Source of the DNA: an uncultured Veillonellaceae bacterium
GTDB lineage: Bacteria > Bacillota > Negativicutes > Selenomonadales > Selenomonadaceae
Reading direction: 5' to 3'
NCBI GenBank assembly: GCA_902801565.1
Contig: CADCIX010000029.1
Coordinates: 1 to 64,000 of the forward strand
DNA: 64,000 nt
Below the pieces are notes generated by a model. That model worked only from the letters and a program-made list of their open reading frames with translations. It did no database searches and had not been told where the DNA came from. Made by a program: the position numbers and the translations under genes. The first letter of the stretch is position 1, and each line of letters opens with the position of its first letter. Below, in pieces: positions 48,814-58,042 of this stretch.

Positions 48814-50005
48814 GGATATCCTCCCCCCGATAGCGGGCAATTGCGGCACAGTCCTTGTCGCCCCGGCCGGACAAGGTGATGACGATGATCTTGTCCCCGC
48901 CAAGGGTGGGGGCAATCTTCATGGCATGGGCCACGGCATGGGCGGACTCGATGGCGGGGATGATGCCCTCTGTCCTTGCCAGATACTCGAAGGCATTGAC
49001 CGCCTCGTCATCCGTGACCGGAACGTATTCTGCCCTGCCGATGTCGTGCAGGTGGGCATGTTCCGGCCCGATGCCCGGGTAATCCAGCCCTGCGGAAATG
49101 GAGTAGACCGGGGCAATCTGGCCGTACTCGTCCTGGCAGAAATAGGATTTCATGCCATGGAAGATGCCGAGCCTGCCCGTGTGGATGGTGGCGGCGGTTT
49201 CCGCAGAATCGATGCCGCGTCCCGCTGCCTCGCAGCCGATCAGGCGGACCGATTCATCTTCGATGAAATGGTAGAAGCTCCCGATGGCATTGGAGCCGCC
49301 GCCCACGCAGGCGATGACCGCATCGGGGAGCCGTCCTTCCTTCTTGAGGGTCTGCTCCTTGATTTCCTTGGAAATGACGGCCTGGAAGTCGCGGACGATG
49401 GTGGGGAAGGGATGGGGGCCCATGACGGAGCCGAGGCAGTAGTGGGTGTCGCTGATGCGGGAGGTCCATTCCCGCATGGCCTCGGAAACGGCATCCTTCA
49501 GGGTGGCCGTGCCGCTCTTCACGGGGATGACCTCCGCGCCCAGCAGTCGCATGCGGTAGACATTGAGGGCCTGGCGTTTCGTGTCCTCCTCGCCCATGAA
49601 GACCACGCATTCCATGCCCATGAGGGCGGCTGCCGTGGCAGTGGCGACGCCGTGCTGTCCTGCGCCTGTTTCGGCAATCAGGCGGGTCTTGCCCATCCGC
49701 TTGGCCAGAAGTGCTTGCCCAAGGACGTTGTTGATCTTGTGGGCGCCCGTATGGTTCAGGTCCTCGCGCTTGAGATAGATCTTCGCGCCGCCGAGGTCTT
49801 TGGTCATCTTTTCCGCGAAATAGAGCAGGGAGGGTCTTCCCGCATAATCGTTGAACAGGGTTTCCAGTTCCTGCTGGAACTTCGGGTCGTCCTTGAAGCG
49901 ATTGTAGGCTTCTTCCAGTTCGATGACGGCGTTCATCAGGGTTTCGGGAATGTATTGTCCGCCGTGGATGCCGAAGCGTCCGCGGGATTTCGTTTCATGT
50001 GTCAT
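48806..50005 (-). CDS. trpB: Tryptophan synthase beta chain
   Basis: PLP enzyme joining indole and serine. 399 aa. [19 protein letters not shown] at the start, [20 protein letters not shown] with the PLP Lys near residue 86, and [12 protein letters not shown] near 230. ATG 50005 has AAGGAAAC at good spacing; the in-frame ATG 50032 is 9 codons longer. The foldback element separates it from trpF. Confidence 0.95.
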   Translation of the reverse strand: MTHETKSRGRFGIHGGQYIPETLMNAVIELEEAYNRFKDDPKFQQELETLFNDYAGRPSLLYFAEKMTKDLGGAKIYLKREDLNHTGAHKINNVLGQALLAKRMGKTRLIAETGAGQHGVATATAAALMGMECVVFMGEEDTKRQALNVYRMRLLGAEVIPVKSGTATLKDAVSEAMREWTSRISDTHYCLGSVMGPHPFPTIVRDFQAVISKEIKEQTLKKEGRLPDAVIACVGGGSNAIGSFYHFIEDESVRLIGCEAAGRGIDSAETAATIHTGRLGIFHGMKSYFCQDEYGQIAPVYSISAGLDYPGIGPEHAHLHDIGRAEYVPVTDDEAVNAFEYLARTEGIIPAIESAHAVAHAMKIAPTLGGDKIIVITLSGRGDKDCAAIARYRGEDIHE

Positions 50006-50037
50006 TTCTTGTTTCCTTTCCAAGGTATACATTTCTT

Positions 50038-50194
50038 AGGAAGCAGGGATTAATAAAATTCACATTCTGCTTGTCCAAATCCACATATGCTGCGTTATCG
50101 TCAGTCGACATAGCACCGCTATGCCTCCTTCCTCTGCCTTGCCTATGTGAATTTGTCCTGCGCATTATGCAAATTTTATTTTCCCCTGCTTCCT
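50038..50194. repeat. Foldback repeat element, copy B, within the trp operon
   Basis: Arms 50038-50090 and 50141-50194 pair over most of about 53 positions (start AGGAAGCAGGG). The apex holds CTGCGTTATCGTCAGT and the hairpin CATAGC-acc-GCTATG. The right arm contains the last codons of trpF (to the stop at 50165), so the left arm mirrors coding sequence. The core matches copy A at 40660-40841, with paired base changes in the apex hairpin. It lies on the trp transcript between trpF and trpB. Confidence 0.7.
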
Positions 50195-50788
50195 TACAGC
50201 GGCGACGAAGGCCGCCATTTTTTCCTTGTCTTTCCGCCCGTTCGTCTCGATGCCGGAGCTGACATCCACCCCGTAGGGATGGAGGGCGAGGATGGCATCG
50301 GCGACGTTTTCCGGGGTGAGGCCTCCTGCCAGGAAATAGGGGCGCGCCACGGAGGCAATCAGGGACCAGTCAAAGGCCGTTCCCGTGCCGGCTCCTGCAT
50401 CCAGCAGCACGGAATCCGCCGTGCTGCCCTGGGCAATTCCTGCATCTTCGGCAGTCCGGATGCGGAAGGCCTGAAGGATGGGGATGTCCAGATGGTTCCT
50501 GAGATCTGCGATATAGGAGGCGTCCTCATTTCCGTGGAGCTGGACGGCATCCAGGATGCCGCCTTTCGCCAGTTGGACAATCACAGAGGGGCTTTCGTTG
50601 ACGAAGACCCCGACGGCCTTGATGGAAGGGGCAAGGAGTGCTTTCAGCTCCTTTGCCTGTGCTGCCGTCACATGGCGCTTGCTCTTGGGGGCAAAGACGA
50701 ATCCGATGTAGTCGGGCATGAGTTCATTGGCGGCCTCGATGTCCGCAGGGCGGGTCATGCCGCAGAGCTTGATTTTCGTTGGAATCAT
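50165..50788 (-). CDS. trpF: Phosphoribosylanthranilate isomerase
   Basis: 207 aa. IKLCGMTRPADIEAANEL at the start (CGMTR motif), GFVFAPKSKRHVTAAQAKE, VQLHGNEDASYI near residue 77, and FLAGGLTPENVADAI near 150. It overlaps the trpC stop by adjacency (start 50788, trpC stop at 50785-50787). Its last codons lie in the right arm of the foldback element. Confidence 0.94.
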   Translation of the reverse strand: MIPTKIKLCGMTRPADIEAANELMPDYIGFVFAPKSKRHVTAAQAKELKALLAPSIKAVGVFVNESPSVIVQLAKGGILDAVQLHGNEDASYIADLRNHLDIPILQAFRIRTAEDAGIAQGSTADSVLLDAGAGTGTAFDWSLIASVARPYFLAGGLTPENVADAILALHPYGVDVSSGIETNGRKDKEKMAAFVAAVRKQGKIKFA

Positions 50789-51567
50789 GGATTGCCTCGC
50801 AGTTCTGCCAGTTTTTCCCGCTTGTCCGCTGCGCGCATGAGGGTTTCGCCGACCAGTACGGCATCTGCCCCCATGTTTCTTGCCTGCTGTACGTCCCCGG
50901 CGGAGGTGATGCCGCTTTCCGCCACGAACAGGACCCCTTCGGGCACGGATTTCCGCAGCCGCAGGCTGTTCCCTGTATCCACGGAAAAATCCTTCAGGTT
51001 GCGGTTGTTGACGCCGACGATGCGGGCGCCTGTAGCAAGGGCTTCCTGGATTTCCCTTTCGTCATGGGCCTCCACGAGGGCAGACAAGCCCAGAGTATCG
51101 GCAATGGCGAGGTATTCCTTGAGCTGTTCGCTCTCTAAGATGGAGCAGATCAGCAGGACGGCGGAGGCACCCAGCAGCTTTGCCTCATAGATCATGTACT
51201 CGTCTATGGTGAAGTCCTTGCGGAGACAGGGCAGGGAGACGGCAGAGGCAATTTCTTCCAGATAGTCCTCGCTGCCGAGGAACCATTTCGGCTCGGTCAG
51301 CACGGAGATGCAGTCCGCACCTGCCGCCTCGTATTCCCTTGCAATCTCAAGATAGGGGAAGTCCGGGGCAATCAGCCCCTTGGAGGGGGAGGCCTTCTTG
51401 CACTCGCAGATGAAGGAGATGTCCGGCTTCCGCAAGGCCTTCTCAAAGGAAAAGGTTCCCTTGGGAAGGTCGAGGGCCTTTTGCCGGAGCTGGGCGAGGG
51501 GGTGGTTTTTCTTCGCTTCTGCCACGCGCTCACGGGCATGTTCTGCCAGTTGGTCCAGAATGTTCAT
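50785..51567 (-). CDS. trpC: Indole-3-glycerol phosphate synthase
   Basis: 260 aa. [19 protein letters not shown] near residue 50, [16 protein letters not shown] near 87, [19 protein letters not shown] near 110, and [15 protein letters not shown] near 178 with [14 protein letters not shown] after it. It overlaps trpD by 4 bp. Confidence 0.95.
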   Translation of the reverse strand: MNILDQLAEHARERVAEAKKNHPLAQLRQKALDLPKGTFSFEKALRKPDISFICECKKASPSKGLIAPDFPYLEIAREYEAAGADCISVLTEPKWFLGSEDYLEEIASAVSLPCLRKDFTIDEYMIYEAKLLGASAVLLICSILESEQLKEYLAIADTLGLSALVEAHDEREIQEALATGARIVGVNNRNLKDFSVDTGNSLRLRKSVPEGVLFVAESGITSAGDVQQARNMGADAVLVGETLMRAADKREKLAELRGNP

Positions 51568-52595
51568 GACTGCTCCTCTGTGCGGTTGCTGACCTCGATG
51601 AACTTCTCCAGGGTTTCCGCAGCCTTGCCGGAATCGATGAGCTCCGCCGCAAGGGCGATGCCGCTCTTGAGATCCGCTGCCTTATCGCCGATGTAGAGGG
51701 CGGCTCCCGCATTGAGAAGAGTGGCGTTCCGCTTGTGGCCCTTTTCGCCCTTGAGGATCCTGCGGGTGATTTCTGCGTTCTCCTGCGGCGCGCCACCCTT
51801 GAGGTCTTCCCTGTGGCAGCGTTCCATGCCGAAATCCTCCGGACGGATGGTGTAGGACTTGAACCAGCCATCGCGTATCTCGCAGACCGTGGTGGGGGCG
51901 GAGAGGGAAATCTCATCCAGTTTGTCCTGCCCATAGACCACCATGCCGCGCTTGACGCCGAGGCTGTTGAGCACCTGCGCCAGGGGGGCGACAAGGTATT
52001 CGTCGTAGACGCCGAGGAGCTGGCGGGTCGGCATGCCGGGGTTAGTCAATGGCCCCAGGATGTTGAAGACCGTGCGGAAGCCCAGTTCCTTGCGGATGGC
52101 ACCCACGTACTTCATGGAGGCATGGTATTTCTGGGCGAAGAAGAAGCACATGCCCACCTCCTTGAGGAGCTTGCGGCAGAGATCGGGGCTTTGCTGGATG
52201 TTTACGCCCAGCGCCTCAAGGCAGTCCGCCGTGCCGCATTTCGAGGAGGCGGCGCGGTTGCCGTGCTTGGCGACCTTCATGCCCCCTGCGGCGGCGATGA
52301 GGGCGGAGGTGGTGGAGATATTGAAGCTCTGGGCGTTGTCTCCGCCCGTCCCCACGATCTCGAAGATGTCCATCCCCGTCTCCACCTTTGTGGCATGGTC
52401 GCGCATGGCTGCGGCACATCCTGCGATCTCATCGGTGGTCTCTGCCCGTGCGCTCTTGGTGGAAAGGGAGGCGAGGAAGGCGGCGTTCTGTGTCGGCGAG
52501 GTCTCGCCGCTCATGATCTCGTTCATTACGGTATAGGCTTCCTCATAGCTCAGGTCTTCCTTGTTGACGATTTTGACGATGGCTTGTTCAATCAT
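51564..52595 (-). CDS. trpD: Anthranilate phosphoribosyltransferase
   Basis: 343 aa. [20 protein letters not shown] near residue 76 (GTGGD motif), [20 protein letters not shown] near 106, and [19 protein letters not shown] near 167. ATG 52595 follows an AAAGGAGAG ribosome site, 27 bp after trpG. Confidence 0.95.
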   Translation of the reverse strand: MIEQAIVKIVNKEDLSYEEAYTVMNEIMSGETSPTQNAAFLASLSTKSARAETTDEIAGCAAAMRDHATKVETGMDIFEIVGTGGDNAQSFNISTTSALIAAAGGMKVAKHGNRAASSKCGTADCLEALGVNIQQSPDLCRKLLKEVGMCFFFAQKYHASMKYVGAIRKELGFRTVFNILGPLTNPGMPTRQLLGVYDEYLVAPLAQVLNSLGVKRGMVVYGQDKLDEISLSAPTTVCEIRDGWFKSYTIRPEDFGMERCHREDLKGGAPQENAEITRRILKGEKGHKRNATLLNAGAALYIGDKAADLKSGIALAAELIDSGKAAETLEKFIEVSNRTEEQS

Positions 52596-52622
52596 GGTAG
52601 TCTCTCCTTTTGATTTTGAAAG

Positions 52623-53189
52623 TTATTTCTGTATGAAATTCCGCAGCATGGTCTTGCCGTCCGGGGTCATGATGGATTCCGGATGGAACTGGACGCCGTA
52701 GATGGGGTAGTCCCTATGGCATACCGCCATGATCTCGCCGTCCACTGTCCTTGCGGCAATCCGAAGGGAATCCGGGATGGTGTCGGCGTCTGCTGCCAGC
52801 GAATGGTAGCGGGCGACAGGGGCTGTCTTCGGGCAGCCGTGGAACAGGGGACAGTCTGTATCGAATTGGGTTTCGGACTGCTTGCCGTGCATCAGCTTCC
52901 GGGCATAGGTGATGGTGGCGCCGAAGGCCGCGCAGATGGCCTGATGCCCGAGGCATACGCCGAGGATGGGGATGTCCTTCCCGAGGGCGGTCACGATTTC
53001 CATGATGTTTCCCGCATTTTCCGGTCTTCCGGGTCCGGGGGACAGGATGATGCGGCTCGGTGACAGCCTGCGGATTTCCCCCACGGTCATCTCATCGTTT
53101 CGGATGACGTGGATATCCGGGTTCATTTCCCCTACCAGTTGGTAGAGGTTGTAGGAAAAGCTGTCGTAATTGTCCACCAGCAAGATCAT
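52623..53189 (-). CDS. trpG: Anthranilate synthase component II (glutamine amidotransferase)
   Basis: 188 aa. Class I amidotransferase with the catalytic Cys in ILGVCLGHQAICAAFG near residue 79 and the His-Glu pair in GVQFHPESIMTPDG near 170; LSPGPGRPENAGN near 51 marks the oxyanion region. It supplies ammonia to TrpE, and may also serve folate synthesis (PabA role), since no separate pabA is seen here. Overlaps trpE by 4 bp. Confidence 0.94.
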   Translation of the reverse strand: MILLVDNYDSFSYNLYQLVGEMNPDIHVIRNDEMTVGEIRRLSPSRIILSPGPGRPENAGNIMEIVTALGKDIPILGVCLGHQAICAAFGATITYARKLMHGKQSETQFDTDCPLFHGCPKTAPVARYHSLAADADTIPDSLRIAARTVDGEIMAVCHRDYPIYGVQFHPESIMTPDGKTMLRNFIQK

Positions 53190-54652
53190 AAGTCATCCTC
53201 CTCTGCCAGTTCCAAGGCGCGGACAACGGCCTTCGCCTTGTTGATGCACTCCTGGTACTCCTTCTCCGGAACAGAGTCCGCCACGATGCCCGCGCCGCTC
53301 CGGACGAAGACCTTTCCGTTCTTCTTGTAGGCGATGCGGATGGCGATGCAGGTGTCCATGTTGCCCGTGAAGTCGATGTAGCCGATGGCGCCGCCGTAGA
53401 TGCCCCGCTTGTTGTTCTCCAGCTCCCCGATGAGCTGGCAGGCCCGGATTTTCGGTGCACCGGAGAGGGTTCCGGCGGGCAGCACCGCCGTGATGGCGTC
53501 CAGCGCGTCATGCTTCGGGGATATCCTGCCCCGCACGGTGGAGCCGATGTGCATGACATGGGAGAAGCGTTCGATGGAATGGAGCTTTTCCACCTCCACG
53601 GTGCCGAACTCGCTGACTTTTCCCAGGTCATTGCGTCCCAGGTCCACCAGCATGTTGTGCTCGGCAAGCTCCTTCTCGTCCGCCAGGAGTTCCCTTTCCA
53701 GAGCCATGTCCTCTTCCTCTGTCTTGCCCCGGGGCCTCGTTCCTGCCAGCGGGAAGGTGTGCAGGATGCCGTCCTCCAGCTTCACCAGTGTCTCCGGCGA
53801 TGCTCCCGCCACTTCCACGTCCATGCCGGAGAAGTAGAACATGTAGGGGGAAGGGTTGATGGTGCGGAGCATCCGGTAGGTGTTGAGCAGGCTCCCCTCG
53901 AAGGAGGCGCTCAGGCGGTTGGAAAGCACGATCTGGAAGATATCCCCCTCGTGGATGTGATGCTTGGCCTTTTCCACCATGGAGCAGAACTCTTCCTTCT
54001 GAAAGAGGGGTGTGACCTCTCCCGTCAGGTGCCCGGCGGCCTCGCTTCCCTTTGCACCGCTTCGGATGAGCTTGGCGAGGCGTTCCAGTTCGCCGACGGC
54101 CTTCTTGTACTCTGCCTCCACGTCTTCCAGCGGCATGTTGACCATCAGGACGATTTTCTGGCGGACGTGGTCGAAGGCGATGACCTTGTCGAAGAGCATG
54201 AGGTCCACATCCCGGAAGGCTTCCGTGTCCTTGGCAAGGGAGCGGACCTTTGGCTCGCTGTAGCCGAGAAAATCGTAGGCGAAATAGCCGACCAGCCCTC
54301 CCGTGAAGGAAGGGAGCTGGGGAAAGCGGGGACTGCGGTGCTTTGCGAGGATCTGGCGGATATGTGCCGCAGGGTCCTCCGTCTTCGTCTTGAGCTCGCC
54401 CGCATGGAACTCGCCGTTGGCGCAGGTGACTTCCATTTTCGGCTCGAAGCCCAGGAAGGTGTACCTGCCCCATTTGTCGCTGGACTGGGCGGATTCCAGA
54501 AGAAATGCGTGGCTGGATGCGTTCTTGAGGATGCGCAGGGTCTCGATGGGCGTGGTGAAATCCGACAGGATTTCGCAGCTGAGAGGAAGGATATCATAGC
54601 TGCCGGTTGTCTGGAGACGTTTTGCTTCCTCCAGGGATGGGAAAATCTTCAA
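53186..54652 (-). CDS. trpE: Anthranilate synthase component I
   Basis: 488 aa. The chorismate-binding core has PFLHG-type residues replaced by SFTGGLVGYFAYD near residue 120. The C-terminal marks are GDIFQIVLSNRLSA near 246, PLAGTRPRGKTEEEDMALE near 310, HVMHIGSTVRGRI near 375 and GGAIGYIDFTGNMDTCIAIR near 427. N-terminal LLESAQSSDKWGRYTFLG carries the Ser-rich tryptophan feedback site. The start is TTG 54652, set by AAAGGAGG 8 bases upstream; that ribosome site lies in a perfect hairpin behind a T-box riboswitch. Confidence 0.94.
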   Translation of the reverse strand: MKIFPSLEEAKRLQTTGSYDILPLSCEILSDFTTPIETLRILKNASSHAFLLESAQSSDKWGRYTFLGFEPKMEVTCANGEFHAGELKTKTEDPAAHIRQILAKHRSPRFPQLPSFTGGLVGYFAYDFLGYSEPKVRSLAKDTEAFRDVDLMLFDKVIAFDHVRQKIVLMVNMPLEDVEAEYKKAVGELERLAKLIRSGAKGSEAAGHLTGEVTPLFQKEEFCSMVEKAKHHIHEGDIFQIVLSNRLSASFEGSLLNTYRMLRTINPSPYMFYFSGMDVEVAGASPETLVKLEDGILHTFPLAGTRPRGKTEEEDMALERELLADEKELAEHNMLVDLGRNDLGKVSEFGTVEVEKLHSIERFSHVMHIGSTVRGRISPKHDALDAITAVLPAGTLSGAPKIRACQLIGELENNKRGIYGGAIGYIDFTGNMDTCIAIRIAYKKNGKVFVRSGAGIVADSVPEKEYQECINKAKAVVRALELAEEDDL

Positions 54653-54660
54653 TGAAAAAA

Positions 54661-54690
54661 CCTCCTTTGACCATTTTCTGTCAAAGGAGG
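54661..54690 (-). promoter_or_regulatory. Hairpin masking the trpE ribosome site / second terminator
   Basis: Minus-strand CCTCCTTTGAC-agaaaatg-GTCAAAGGAGG is a perfect 11-bp stem whose 3' arm is the trpE Shine-Dalgarno, followed at once by TTTTTTC and 10 nt later by the TTG start. It can act as a Rho-independent terminator or as a translation block. Confidence 0.75.
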
Positions 54691-54696
54691 TAAAAC

Positions 54697-54735
54697 AAAA
54701 CGCCCTTGACAGAATGAAACATTCTATCAAGGACG
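54697..54735 (-). terminator. T-box terminator of the trp operon
   Basis: Minus-strand CGTCCTTGATAGAATG-ttt-CATTCTGTCAAGGGCG stem of 16 positions (two imperfect), then TTTTGTTTT. The antiterminator would pair the T-box sequence with the 5' arm CGTCCTTG. Confidence 0.85.
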
Positions 54736-54995
54736 AACAATGCATTTACATCATCCGCGGTGCCACCTTGGATTCACAGCAGTGCAGAAGCAGATGCTGT
54801 GCGCTTGGCAGGATACTATCATATCCCCGGCAACTCACGTATGCCCATACGTCGCAGAATACTCTGTGGCAGGCCACATTTGACTGCGCCCTCAGCGGTC
54901 CATTTGACAACTTGTTTCTCGCCTGACTCCCAGCATCGCAGGCTCTCTGTGGAGGCATCATTGCCGTTATCTCCGCGTCAACGGTTTGCTTTATG
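54697..54995 (-). promoter_or_regulatory. Tryptophan T-box riboswitch
   Basis: Leader RNA that senses uncharged tRNA-Trp. The T-box sequence AAGGTGGCACCGCGG is at 54769-54755. Stem I starts near GTTGACGCGGAGATAACGG (K-turn/GA region), has the AG-bulge CAGAGAGCC and the distal loop, and returns through AAATGGACCGC; the specifier TGG (Trp) is at 54902-54900. The terminator follows at 54735-54697. Uncharged tRNA-Trp should stabilise the antiterminator and allow trpEGDCFBA expression. Confidence 0.9.
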
Positions 54996-55006
54996 AAACT
55001 GAAATG

Positions 55007-55035
55007 ACTATACCATTTGAGCAAGGACTTGTCAA
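55007..55035 (-). promoter_or_regulatory. trp operon promoter
   Basis: Minus-strand TTGACA (55035-55030), 17-bp spacer, TATAGT (55012-55007). Transcription should start near 55000, right before stem I of the T-box. Confidence 0.75.
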
Positions 55036-55118
55036 GGAAAATTTCACGGGAAAAGAGGGAATGGATGTTCAGGCGCCGAAATATCAAATGATGTATTAAG
55101 TCATGATGAGGAGGCAGC

Positions 55119-56090
55119 ATGAGAAAACGAGAGAGGATTTTCTGGCTGTTTGTCGCTGTGATGCTCATCGGCATTTTTGCAGAGGGGCTGGTGCGGCTGA
55201 CGGAGACGGACTATTCGGCACGGCAGAACGAGCATCGGCGGAAGCTCGGCGCCGTATATATGACACTCAACAATCCCTTCTACGAGATCATCGACGAGGA
55301 GATCCGCGCCGTGGTGGAGAACCATGGGGATGTGCTGATTTCCCGGGACCCTGCGCTCTCAGTGGATCGGCAGATTGCCGAGGTGAAGGAGCTCATCGAG
55401 GGCGGCGCGGAGCTCATCTTTGTCAATCCCGTGGACTGGCAGGAAATGGAACCTGCGCTCCAGACGGCCTATGAGGCGGGAGTGCCCGTCATTGCCATCG
55501 ATACCAGCGTCCAGGATGACCGCCTTGTGGCATGCACCGTGGTGTCCGACAATTATCAGGCGGGTGTCCAGTGCGCGGAGCATCTGGTGGCCAATTCCTC
55601 GGGGGGAAAGATCGCTCTGCTGAAACACACCGAGGCCAGGTCCGGCGTGGACCGCATCCAGGGGTTCCGGGATGTTATCGCAAAGCATCCGGAGTTCATT
55701 ATCGTGGATGAGATGGAATGCCTGGGGCAGCTTGAGATTGCCATGCCGGCCATGAAAGAGATGCTGGAAAGGCATCCCGACATCGATATCGTCATGGCCC
55801 TCAATGACCCTGCGGCCATGGGCGCCCTTGCCGCCCTGCAGAGCGCGGGCCGGCTCGACGAGGTGCAGGTCTACGGCGTGGATGGCGTGCCGGAGACGAA
55901 GGAGATGATTGCCGCCGGACACATGACGGCGACGGCGGAGCAGTCACCCCGCCGCATCGGGCGCATTGCGGCGGAGCAGGCCTATCATATCCTTGCGGGG
56001 GATGGGGTGGAGGAGTCCCATATCAAATTGAGGACGCGCCTGCTGACGCGGGAAAACATTTCCCCGGGCGATATTGAGAGGTGGGATTAG
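55119..56090 (+). CDS. Membrane-anchored sugar-binding protein (PBP type 1)
   Basis: 323 aa. An N-terminal hydrophobic segment (RIFWLFVAVMLIGIFAEGLV, residues 6-25) without a clear cleavage site anchors a type 1 periplasmic-binding domain: LGAVYMTLNNPFYEIIDEEI, PVIAIDTSVQDDRL, ALLKHTEARSGVDRIQGF, VMALNDPAAMGALAAL. It overlaps nothing but ends directly at the kinase start, so it probably senses an external sugar for that kinase. ATG 55119 has GAGGAGG upstream. Confidence 0.85.
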   Translation: MRKRERIFWLFVAVMLIGIFAEGLVRLTETDYSARQNEHRRKLGAVYMTLNNPFYEIIDEEIRAVVENHGDVLISRDPALSVDRQIAEVKELIEGGAELIFVNPVDWQEMEPALQTAYEAGVPVIAIDTSVQDDRLVACTVVSDNYQAGVQCAEHLVANSSGGKIALLKHTEARSGVDRIQGFRDVIAKHPEFIIVDEMECLGQLEIAMPAMKEMLERHPDIDIVMALNDPAAMGALAALQSAGRLDEVQVYGVDGVPETKEMIAAGHMTATAEQSPRRIGRIAAEQAYHILAGDGVEESHIKLRTRLLTRENISPGDIERWD

Positions 56091-57371
56091 ATGGAAGTGC
56101 ACAAGCTTCTGTGGGGCTATAACGGCATCATCGTTCTACTCCTGTCGGGGTTCATGTGTGTGACCCAGACGAAGATCAACCAATCCATGGGAGCGCGCTC
56201 TTTCCTGGAACAGGTACCGGCGCTGCCGATGCCGGCGATGGAAAGCTTTCTCCTGACGGTCTTCGCTCTGGCTTTGATGGTGGCTTTGGGGTGGATTTAC
56301 CGCCAGTCCGATGCCATCAAACCGCACTGGCAGATTCTGGTGTTCTTTGCGGAAATCGGTTCCTGCGTGCTGCTCATGCGCAGCATCAATCTCGCCTATG
56401 ACGGTGTTGTCCTCCTTGTGGTGGCGGATATCATGTGCCGCTATGGAGGGCGGCATCAGGAATACCTTCTTGTGGCTGCCATGCTGGGGCTGTATTTCAT
56501 CTCAAACTACAATCTGGCCGTGTTTCAGATGAAGGTCATTCCCTTTGACGCATATATCTCCTACTATGAGCCGACAGCGCAGGCGGCGCTTCTGGCGGCG
56601 AGAAATGTGTTCGTGTCCGTCAACATTGCCCTGTTCGTGATCTACATGGTGCTTCTGGTGAAGGGGAAGCATGAGGAAAAGGAGCGCATCCGTCTGCTCA
56701 ATGAGAAGCTGGGAGAGGCCAACGAGCGGCTCCGGGCCTATGCCATCGAGGCGGAACGCATGGCGGAGACAAGGGAGCGCAACCGCCTGGCGCGGGAAAT
56801 CCACGATACCCTGGGACATGCCTTGACAGGCATCGTGGCCGGCCTGGATGCCTGTATTCTCATGGTGGAGACCGCTCCGGATTTCACACGGGCACAGCTG
56901 GAGAAGATCCGCGATACGGCCCGGAGGGGCATGACGGATGTCCGGCGCTCCGTGAAGAAACTGCGCCCTGCGGATCTGGACAAGCTGCCCTTCCGGGAGG
57001 CATTGACGCGCATGACGGAGGAGTTTGCGGCTTCCTCGGGCATGGACATCCATTTCACCGTGGTGGGCTGGCCCGAAAGCCTGCGGGAAGACCAGGAGGA
57101 GGTCATCTACCGCGTGGTGCAGGAGGGCATCACGAATGCCAACCGGCATGGCAGGGCGAAGACCGTGAATCTCACCATCGGCAGCAGCGAGGGGAAGCTC
57201 CGCATCATCATCGCCGATGACGGAACGGGCTGCGAGAATGTGAAGCAGGGGTTCGGTCTGCGGCACATGAAGGAGCGGCTGGAGCTTTTGCACGGCAGCC
57301 TGAATTTCTGGAATGACGCAGGGTTCATCGTTGAGGCGGAAATTCCAATGAACCAGGAGGAGGATTTATGA
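56091..57371 (+). CDS. NarX/DesK-type sensor histidine kinase
   Basis: 426 aa. Five to six membrane segments in residues 1-190 (e.g. IIVLLLSGFMCV, LLTVFALALMVALGWIY, GVVLLVVADIM, VFVSVNIALFVIYMVLLV), a coiled linker, then HisKA_3 with the phospho-His in RLAREIHDTLGHALTG near residue 240 and an HATPase with ITNANRHGRAK, IIADDGTGC and GFGLRHMKERL. It is coupled to the PBP gene upstream (start on the next base) and to the response regulator (4-bp overlap). Confidence 0.9.
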   Translation: MEVHKLLWGYNGIIVLLLSGFMCVTQTKINQSMGARSFLEQVPALPMPAMESFLLTVFALALMVALGWIYRQSDAIKPHWQILVFFAEIGSCVLLMRSINLAYDGVVLLVVADIMCRYGGRHQEYLLVAAMLGLYFISNYNLAVFQMKVIPFDAYISYYEPTAQAALLAARNVFVSVNIALFVIYMVLLVKGKHEEKERIRLLNEKLGEANERLRAYAIEAERMAETRERNRLAREIHDTLGHALTGIVAGLDACILMVETAPDFTRAQLEKIRDTARRGMTDVRRSVKKLRPADLDKLPFREALTRMTEEFAASSGMDIHFTVVGWPESLREDQEEVIYRVVQEGITNANRHGRAKTVNLTIGSSEGKLRIIIADDGTGCENVKQGFGLRHMKERLELLHGSLNFWNDAGFIVEAEIPMNQEEDL

Positions 57372-58042
57372 TCAAGGTCATGATTGCCGACGATCAGGAA
57401 CTCATACGGGAGAGCCTGAAGGTTGTCCTCGATATGAATCCCGACATGGAGGTCATCGGTCTTGCGGAGAACGGGCGGCAGCTTTTGGAGATGCTTGCCG
57501 GGAAATGCCCGGATGTGATTCTCATGGACGTGCGGATGCCGGAACTGGACGGCGTGCTCTGCACCAAGGCGGTGAAGGAAAAATACCCCAAGGTGAAGAT
57601 CATCATCCTCACGACCTTCGATGACGATGAATACGTCTACAATGCCTTGAAATACGGGGCCAGCGGCTATCTGCTCAAGGGCGTCTCCGTGCCGGAATTG
57701 TCCACGGCAATCCGCACGGTGCTGTCGGGCGGATCCATGCTCAATCCCGGCGTTGTCACAAAGGTCGTGCGACTCTTCAACCAGATGGCGCAGTCCAATC
57801 TGGCGGTGGAGGCGGATGAGACAGGCAGCGAGGAGCTCACGCGCACCGAGCGCAACATCGCGCGGCTCGTGGGGCAGGGGCTCTCCAACAAGGAAATCGC
57901 GGAACGCCTCAAGTTTTCCGAGGGCACCGTGCGGAACAATCTGAGCGCGGCCCTTTCGAAGCTGAATCTCCGGGACCGCACACAGATGGCCATTTGGGCG
58001 GTACAGACGGGGCTGGCGGTGACTTCACTGGAGGAAGGCTGA
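57368..58042 (+). CDS. NarL-family response regulator
   Basis: 224 aa. Receiver domain with DD at residues 8-9 (IADDQ), the phosphoacceptor in VILMDVRMPELDG near residue 54 and KG in LLKGVS near 105. The LuxR-type HTH is TRTERNIARLVGQGLSNKEI, then SEGTVRNNLSAALSKL (residues 160-205). It pairs with the kinase just upstream. The next gene overlaps its stop by one base. Confidence 0.92.
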   Translation: MIKVMIADDQELIRESLKVVLDMNPDMEVIGLAENGRQLLEMLAGKCPDVILMDVRMPELDGVLCTKAVKEKYPKVKIIILTTFDDDEYVYNALKYGASGYLLKGVSVPELSTAIRTVLSGGSMLNPGVVTKVVRLFNQMAQSNLAVEADETGSEELTRTERNIARLVGQGLSNKEIAERLKFSEGTVRNNLSAALSKLNLRDRTQMAIWAVQTGLAVTSLEEG

